A DNA stretch of 64,000 bases from Vibrio algicola (GTDB taxonomy: Bacteria > Pseudomonadota > Gammaproteobacteria > Enterobacterales > Vibrionaceae): assembly GCF_009601765.2 (NCBI RefSeq), contig NZ_CP045699.1, forward strand, positions 1,364,001 through 1,428,000. The letters run 5' to 3'. Below the pieces are notes generated by a model. That model was not told the origin of the DNA. It did not search any database and saw only the letters and a program-made list of their open reading frames with translations. Positions 58,461 through 64,000 of this stretch are shown here, in pieces. The position numbers were made by a program, and so were the translations under genes. Within the stretch, counting starts at the first letter, position 1, and each line of letters starts with the position of its first letter.

Positions 58461-59390
58461 ATGATTGAGATTAAACATTTAAAAACGCTGGTGGCATTAC
58501 GCGATACCGGATCATTGACCGCGACGGCGACCATGATGCACTTAACTCAATCGGCCTTATCTCACCAATTAAAGGAGTTAGAATCTCGCCTTGGTGGCCA
58601 ATTATTTTTGCGCAAGACTCGGCCCGTTAAATTCACCTCAGAAGGCGCTATTTTATTAGCATTGGCAGAAGAACTGTTACCTAAACTGGCGCGGGCTGAG
58701 AATGACATTGCCAGCTTAAAAGAAGATGTTAATGGACGTTTGCACATGGCGATCGAATGCCATTCTTGCTTTCAATGGTTGATGCCAGCACTGAAAGAAT
58801 ATCAAATCACTTGGCCCAGTGTGACGCTGGATTTTTCTTCTGGCTTTGGGTTTGAACCTTTGCCGGCATTAGTGTCAGGTGAACTAGATTTGGTGATCAC
58901 TTCCGATATACAGCCGCGCTCAGAGGTGCATTATGAGCCGTTATTTGATTTTGAAATGCGCTTGATCACCGCCACCAATCATCCACTCGCAGACAAAGAG
59001 TTCATTAGCCCTGAAGATTTAGCATCACAAACTATGCTGTCATATCCGGTGCAAAAACAACGCTTAGATGTGGTAAAGCACTTCCTCCAACCTGCCGGAA
59101 TTGAGCCTGCGAAGTGGAAACAGGCTGACAATACTTTAATGTTGGTGCAAATGGTGTCGGCTGGATTAGGTGTGGCGGCGCTGCCTAATTGGGCGATCAG
59201 TGAGTTTTCTCGCCAAGGATTAATTACTAGCAAACCGCTTATTTCCAATACCCCAAATGATAAAGGCTTATGGCGACGTTTATTTGCCGCGGTCAGAAAT
59301 TCAGAAAAAGATAAACGTTATTTAGACGCATTCTTTAGCACCGCTAAGCAGCAGTGCCAAAGTCATTTAGATGGGATCAAGATGGCGTAG
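58461..59390 (+). CDS. metR: LysR-family methionine regulator MetR
   Basis: 309 residues. The N-terminal LysR helix-turn-helix reads HLKTLVALRDTGSLTATATMMHLTQSALSHQLKELESRLGGQLF (about 5-48), and the C-terminal effector domain senses homocysteine. RLHMAIECHSCFQWLMPAL near 93-111 is characteristic of MetR. AAGGA precedes the ATG. It is divergent from metE, as in E. coli. The spacer holds one perfect MetR site and a MetJ operator, so both activation and S-adenosylmethionine-dependent repression are expected. Confidence 0.95.
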   Translation: MIEIKHLKTLVALRDTGSLTATATMMHLTQSALSHQLKELESRLGGQLFLRKTRPVKFTSEGAILLALAEELLPKLARAENDIASLKEDVNGRLHMAIECHSCFQWLMPALKEYQITWPSVTLDFSSGFGFEPLPALVSGELDLVITSDIQPRSEVHYEPLFDFEMRLITATNHPLADKEFISPEDLASQTMLSYPVQKQRLDVVKHFLQPAGIEPAKWKQADNTLMLVQMVSAGLGVAALPNWAISEFSRQGLITSKPLISNTPNDKGLWRRLFAAVRNSEKDKRYLDAFFSTAKQQCQSHLDGIKMA

Positions 59391-59418
59391 TTTTTAGGGG
59401 CGGTTGATCGAATGTGTT

Positions 59419-59613
59419 TTATCTTGCTTTGAACTGGTTGGTTAATGGATCATACTGATAACCTAGCATATCGAGTTTACCAACCAGATCTTCAGTGTCC
59501 ATTTCATACATGCTGATCAACTCATTAAAACTGTCGCATTCTAAGCGTAATTTTTCGTTCACAATGCCCAGTAAAATCACACTATCGACTCTTTTTACGT
59601 TGCTTAAGTCCAT
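59419..59613 (-). CDS. DUF4250 family small protein
   Basis: 64 residues. DSVILLGIVNEKLRLECDSFNELISMYEMD and KLDMLGYQYDPLTNQF fit DUF4250, a short helical family of unknown function. AGGAG sits seven bases before the ATG at 59613, which I prefer to the frame start seven codons earlier. It is convergent with metR and has no apparent partner. Confidence 0.75.
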   Translation of the reverse strand: MDLSNVKRVDSVILLGIVNEKLRLECDSFNELISMYEMDTEDLVGKLDMLGYQYDPLTNQFKAR

Positions 59614-59718
59614 CGTCACGCTCCTGCTTATCAAATCAAAGGATGTCGCTTATGTCGGGACATCTAGCAATAAGCATAGACCGTGCGCGATAAATTTTCT
59701 GTGATCTTTTCAGTCAGG

Positions 59719-60399
59719 TTAAAATTGAAACAATAATGAACTAAAGCCAACCAAGGCTGAAAACGACACAATAAAGCCACAAATAGGTTGCGTCTTTTGA
59801 ATAGTTTTTTGGGTAAACAAATGCCAACTTGAAAACACCACGCTGACAATCAAAGAAACAAAACACACGATAAGTGGCAAGGTAATGTCATGCATATAAG
59901 CGATGCTGTATTGAGAGCTTTGCAATAAAACCACAATGCTGACTAACATCGCGCCAATGATCGCCACCACAGGCAATAAACGATGAAAAGCTTGCAAGCG
60001 TGAACGAGCGAGCAGTAAGAACACATGACTCAAACTTGCGCCGAGTGTCACCATTGCCACCAGCATAAACAGCATATTGCCCCAATCGCCGCCTAATATA
60101 AGTTGGATATTGAAGAATGCGGCCACCGCGATCGCAACATATAACAACCAAATCGGTCCTGAATCGCGTGTTTTTTTCACTTTGACTTGTGAGAAGAAGA
60201 ACAAAATAAGCGCCCCCACCAATGCCAACGGCCAATACAACAGCCCCAGCGCCAGCCAAGCAACCGCAATAATGGGGAATTGCTTATGGATACGACCTCG
60301 CTGTCCTGGGCAAATATCCCCTTTGAGTAAAATAACCAGTAAAACCACTTGAGCGCCAAGCAGCATTGGGGGGATCACGCTAAGTAAATAAGTATACAT
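59719..60399 (-). CDS. integral membrane protein of unknown function
   Basis: 226 residues with about seven hydrophobic spans, roughly at 5-25, 43-68, 85-105, 108-128, 143-162, 170-192 and 205-224. A conserved-looking loop GDICPGQRGRIHKQFP lies near 27-42. No catalytic motif is visible. The SD is weak. I do not recognise the family; it is a single gene between DUF4250 and ygiQ. Confidence 0.65.
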   Translation of the reverse strand: MYTYLLSVIPPMLLGAQVVLLVILLKGDICPGQRGRIHKQFPIIAVAWLALGLLYWPLALVGALILFFFSQVKVKKTRDSGPIWLLYVAIAVAAFFNIQLILGGDWGNMLFMLVAMVTLGASLSHVFLLLARSRLQAFHRLLPVVAIIGAMLVSIVVLLQSSQYSIAYMHDITLPLIVCFVSLIVSVVFSSWHLFTQKTIQKTQPICGFIVSFSALVGFSSLLFQF

Positions 60400-60670
60400 A
60401 GTAAAGTAAAGCTTCCAGTTTTCATTATTTTTATGACGCGAATATTAGCAAATTTATGGTTTAAAATCTTGTGTAATATCTTATAAATACCACAAAGAGA
60501 GCGTTTAAAATTTACGCTTATTTGGCAGAATAAAAAGGCTAACTAAGTTATCAGAATACCGACTTAACCCCTTATAAAATGAGGCTATCACGATAAAATA
60601 GTTTTACTTTCTACTAGTCGTTTCAGTACGAAATCTGTATACTTTGGCATCCCAAATCAGAGGTCAATTT

Positions 60671-63127
60671 ATGTACAGCGACATCCAACTCTCATCGAAG
60701 CCAACCCCTATCGACCAATATCCTAAGTATTGGGCCGAGTGCTTTGGCCCAGCGCCTCTCTTACCGACCAGTCGAAAAGAAATGGACGCCCTTGGTTGGG
60801 ATAGCTGTGACATTATTATTGTAACCGGTGATGCTTATGTCGATCACCCAAGTTTTGGTATGGCAGTGATCGGCCGTTTATTGGAATCTCAAGGCTTTCG
60901 AGTGGGGATCATTGCCCAGCCGAAATGGGACAATAAAAACGATTTTATGACCTTAGGCAAACCGAATTTATTTTTTGGTATCACCGCCGGTAACATGGAT
61001 TCGATGATCAACCGCTACACCGCAGATCGCAAACTACGTCACGATGATGCTTACACTCCTAATAACGAAGGTGGCAAACGCCCCGATCGCGCAGTGTTAG
61101 TCTATTCGCAACGTTGTCGTGAAGCCTACAAAGGCACCCCGATTATTTTAGGCGGAATTGAAGCCAGTTTACGCCGCATCGCCCATTATGATTATTGGTC
61201 AGATAAAGTCCGCCGTTCGGTATTATTTGATGCCAAAGCCGATATTTTATTATTTGGTAATGCGGAACGCGCCTTAGTTGAAGTGGCGCATCGCCTTGCC
61301 AACAATGAACTGGTTGCAGACATGACCAATATTCGTGGTACTGCGATCAATATTGCCGCTGAACCGGAAGGCTACACTGTGATCGATTCTTCACGAATTG
61401 AAAAACCAAGCAAAGCCGTCTTTGTACCGATCAACCCTTATGAAGTCGAAAGCAACTGCGACACCCAATCAAAAGATCAACAAGCAGAAGATGCGGCCAA
61501 AACCCAAGTGGTTGAGATGCAACCTGCGAACATTAAATTGGATCGCACACCTCGTCACGATTCAAAAACCACCGCAGTTCGTCTACCTCCTTTCGAAAAG
61601 CTGAATAACGACCGTATTTTATACGCGCATGCCACTCGCGTTATGCACCTTGAAACCAATCCTTACTCTGGTCGTGCGCTAATTCAAAAACATGGTGACC
61701 GTGAGTTATGGGTTAACCAAGCCCCTATTCCGCTTTCCACTGAAGAAATGGACTTTGTGTTTGGTCTGCCTTATGCCCGTATTCCGCACCCTATGTATGG
61801 TAAAGCGAAGATCCCAGCTTACGACATGATCAAAACCTCGGTTAATATTATGCGCGGTTGCTTTGGTGGTTGTTCATTCTGCTCCATTACCGAGCATGAA
61901 GGGCGTATTATTCAAAACCGTTCGCAACAATCGATCTTGACCGAGTTAGAAGAAATCCGCGATAAAGTTCCTGGTTTTACTGGCACAATTTCCGATCTTG
62001 GTGGCCCTACCGCGAATATGTATCGTTTAGGCTGCTCCGATCCAAAGGCCGAAGCAAACTGCCGCCGTCCATCGTGCGTTTTCCCTGGTACTTGTAATAA
62101 GCTCGATACCGATCATCAGCACACCATTAATTTATATCGCGCGGCGCGCAAAGTGCCGGGTATTAAGAAAGTGATGATTGCCTCTGGCGTACGTTACGAT
62201 CTTGCGATCCAATCGCCTGAATATGTCAAAGAATTGGTGACACACCATGTCGGTGGCTACCTAAAAATTGCCCCAGAACATACCGAAAAAGGCCCATTAG
62301 ATAAAATGATGAAGCCGGGCATGGGCGCGTATGACACTTTTAAAGATATGTTTGAGAAATACAGCAAAGAGGCCGGTAAGAAGCAATATTTGATCCCATA
62401 TTTTATCTCCGCTCATCCTGGCGCAGAAGATGAAGATATGTTGAATTTAGCCTTATGGTTAAAGAGCAATAGTTACGAGTGTGATCAGGTGCAAAACTTC
62501 TACCCATCGCCTATGTGCAATGCCACTTCGATGTATTACTCAGAAACCAATCCACTGAAAAAAGTGAAGTATAAACAACGCGAAGATGTGGTAGTGGCAA
62601 AAGGTGAGCGTCAACGCCGTTTACATAAAGCATTATTGCGTTATCACGATCCTGCCAACTGGCCGCTTATTCGTGAAGCATTGATCAATATGGGTAAAAA
62701 GCATCTTATTGGGGATAAACCAAGCTGCCTGATCCCTGCTGAAGATGCGGCCAATACCTTAACACCGGCGCAACGTCGTCAAACCGGTCGTCATGGTGCT
62801 AAGCGTTTTGCTACCAAGCACACCAATTTCACCAGTAAAAATGATGGTGGTCAGCCGGATATTCGTAAAGAAGATCCTCGCAACGAAAATAGCCGAAAAC
62901 AGAAGTCAGGCGACAATAAAAATCGCAACCCGAAAAATAACGGCAACCATTCTTCTAGCACTAAGCCCCATCAAGCTCGCTCCGAGCAAGCGAACGGTGG
63001 ACAAGCTAAGGCAAAAGGTAAAACCACCCCATCCAATTCGAACAAACCGAATCGGACAAAGAAGCCGAATGCCAGTCAACCATCGAGCTCAGGTAAGAAA
63101 CCAAATCGAACTCGGCAGCCGTTCTAG
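60671..63127 (+). CDS. ygiQ: YgiQ family radical SAM protein
   Basis: 818 residues, longer than E. coli YgiQ (about 740). An N-terminal UPF0313 domain is followed by the radical-SAM cluster motif CFGGCSFC near 396-403 (CxxxCxxC) and the C-terminal DUF3362 region. The last 110 or so residues are Lys/Asn/Gln/Ser-rich, low in complexity and probably disordered, ending [11 protein letters not shown]. The substrate is unknown. AGAGG precedes the ATG at 60671; the frame start at 60644 is a TTG. It is a single gene with its own terminator. Confidence 0.9.
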   Translation: MYSDIQLSSKPTPIDQYPKYWAECFGPAPLLPTSRKEMDALGWDSCDIIIVTGDAYVDHPSFGMAVIGRLLESQGFRVGIIAQPKWDNKNDFMTLGKPNLFFGITAGNMDSMINRYTADRKLRHDDAYTPNNEGGKRPDRAVLVYSQRCREAYKGTPIILGGIEASLRRIAHYDYWSDKVRRSVLFDAKADILLFGNAERALVEVAHRLANNELVADMTNIRGTAINIAAEPEGYTVIDSSRIEKPSKAVFVPINPYEVESNCDTQSKDQQAEDAAKTQVVEMQPANIKLDRTPRHDSKTTAVRLPPFEKLNNDRILYAHATRVMHLETNPYSGRALIQKHGDRELWVNQAPIPLSTEEMDFVFGLPYARIPHPMYGKAKIPAYDMIKTSVNIMRGCFGGCSFCSITEHEGRIIQNRSQQSILTELEEIRDKVPGFTGTISDLGGPTANMYRLGCSDPKAEANCRRPSCVFPGTCNKLDTDHQHTINLYRAARKVPGIKKVMIASGVRYDLAIQSPEYVKELVTHHVGGYLKIAPEHTEKGPLDKMMKPGMGAYDTFKDMFEKYSKEAGKKQYLIPYFISAHPGAEDEDMLNLALWLKSNSYECDQVQNFYPSPMCNATSMYYSETNPLKKVKYKQREDVVVAKGERQRRLHKALLRYHDPANWPLIREALINMGKKHLIGDKPSCLIPAEDAANTLTPAQRRQTGRHGAKRFATKHTNFTSKNDGGQPDIRKEDPRNENSRKQKSGDNKNRNPKNNGNHSSSTKPHQARSEQANGGQAKAKGKTTPSNSNKPNRTKKPNASQPSSSGKKPNRTRQPF

Positions 63128-63164
63128 GCTTCTTCTGTAGCTTATTAATAACGTTCACATCGAC

Positions 63165-63194
63165 AACGCTAGCTGAGATTGCTGGCGTTTTTTG
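63165..63194 (+). terminator. intrinsic terminator of ygiQ
   Basis: AACGCTAGC pairs with GCTGGCGTT (one G-T pair), with a 7-nt loop followed by TTTTTT. Confidence 0.8.
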
Positions 63195-63251
63195 TTATTT
63201 CTCATAGGCTAAACCCTACCTCTCTCTGCAATTATCTTTTTCACTTTAACA

Positions 63252-64000
63252 AAGCTTTGTTGCGTAATTCAAATTTAGAGGTGACAACACTAGAATGGTA
63301 TTATTTCAATCAATTCGGTAAGTTTTAGGCATACCTAGCCCTGTTAGTTTATTTAAAGCTTTGATCATTGCGTAAGCTTCTCCAACTTGGGCATTATAAT
63401 TTCTTAAGCTGAGTGTTCCGCCCAATAGCTTTTTCACTCGATGCATTGCCGTTTCTGAAATTGACCTTTTATGATACCCAAACCGTGTTTTCCACTGCTT
63501 ATTAGAACCATAAAACTGTTGAAACCCGACGGATAAATTTCGCGGATGTCCCTTTTCCCAAAAGACTGCACCAAGTCTTGGGGGCACAAGTGGGGTGGCT
63601 TTTTTGATACGAAGGCTTCATAGCATTGTCGAGTATCGTGCCACGAGCTTTCGTTTTGAATGAGACTTCAACCTCTTTAGCCCTACGACTAATACAAGAA
63701 TAATGGGGGCAAGTGAGCGGGACATTAGCAATGTTGAAATACAGAATCAATAAATCCCTGCAATGCCCTTAAGGGCATTGAAAATATACGTTTTACCATA
63801 AGCGCTGTTGTTATTGCTAAATCACTGAAAATACGAGGTCTACCACGCACCCCTTGTTTAGCTTCTTTCCATTCTTGGATAGCTTCTTCATCAATCCAGA
63901 AAGTCAGTGAACCACGTTTAATCAGTGATTGATTATATAACTTCCAGTTTTTGGTCTTATAACGAGGTTTTGGTATGAATATCGATGGTTTAGTGGGGAG
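63252..64000 (-). mobile_element. defective second copy of the IS5-family element (runs past window end)
   Basis: The inverted copy of the element at 33532. Its right-end repeat reads AGCTTTGTTGCGTAATTC, with the outermost G replaced by A, and the left end lies about 56 bp beyond the window. It carries a 250-bp internal deletion at a 7-bp direct repeat (ACGATAC), at least two 1-bp indels and point changes. Confidence 0.9.
63306..63976 (-). pseudogene. transposase pseudogene of IS copy 2
   Basis: Compared with the intact transposase of copy 1, the start codon is ATA instead of ATG (63974-63976). One base is inserted near 63734 (CAACATTGC for CAACTTGC), 250 bp are deleted after GCACGATAC, and one base is missing in the following GAAGCCTTCG. 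The first two catalytic aspartates and the region between are wholly or partly lost. The C-terminal 93 residues, with the catalytic glutamate, are intact in sequence. Confidence 0.9.

Noticed and set aside
33523..63251. Inversion between the two IS copies as the cause of the missing target duplication
   Set aside because: After such an inversion the outer flank of copy 1 (actaaaagg) should reappear reversed at the inner flank of copy 2, which instead reads ctttaacaa.

Overview
The window is a chromosomal segment of a gamma-proteobacterium, almost certainly a Vibrionaceae member. Several features point that way: a 367-residue PurC, PanP (aspartate decarboxylase), FabV, HexR, a psrA-fadE-fabV cluster, a TfoY-like regulator and DUF3581/DUF2913/DUF4250 proteins, all on AT-rich DNA. 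Some gene orders are shared with Escherichia coli (trxB-cydD-cydC; bcr-rsuA-[fadL]-radD-rplY; metE/metR). The species cannot be fixed from the sequence. I see no prophage, plasmid, CRISPR array, rRNA or tRNA.

Layout. 1-4.6 kb: end of an unidentified gene, a DUF3581 protein, and the arginine ABC importer artPJQM. 4.6-15.5 kb: ydiJ, a DUF2786 protein, a small CxxC protein, aqpZ, sulA under a LexA box, purC under a PurR box, maeA, sanA and the remnant of a GGDEF gene. 15.5-25.1 kb: a DUF2797 protein, trxB, cydDC, serC, a DUF945 protein and a small outer-membrane barrel. 25.2-33.4 kb: tfoY-like gene, lysO, a secreted protein of unknown function, panP, hexR, grxA and ybjL. 33.5-34.6 kb: a complete IS5-family (IS903-like) element.

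34.6-48.2 kb is transcribed almost wholly leftward: fabV, fadE and psrA (fatty-acid metabolism), nhaA, a three-gene ABC/lipocalin-like system, a DUF2913 protein, bcr and rsuA. Inside it, at about 39.35-39.52 kb, an orphan rightward promoter and a strong terminator outline a candidate small RNA. 48.2-55.7 kb: fadL, radD, rplY with a structured leader, DUF1289, hslJ, a 5'-truncated DUF1214 gene and a SPOR-like secreted protein. 55.7-63.2 kb: metE and metR with MetR- and MetJ-type sites between them, DUF4250, an integral membrane protein and ygiQ. 63.25 kb to the end: a second, internally deleted copy of the same IS in the opposite orientation.

Most of the window is core metabolism with recognisable regulators: LexA, PurR, PsrA, FadR-like, MetR/MetJ and possibly HexR. 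The parts most worth a second look are the orphan transcription unit upstream of psrA, the large inverted repeat upstream of hexR, the hairpins inside artPJQM and between trxB and cydD, the 17-bp tandem repeats in the metR leader, the Cys/His loop inserted in MetE, and the two IS copies. No wholly new multi-gene system could be demonstrated. The best candidate for an uncharacterised system is the ABC/lipocalin operon at 41.1-45.3 kb.
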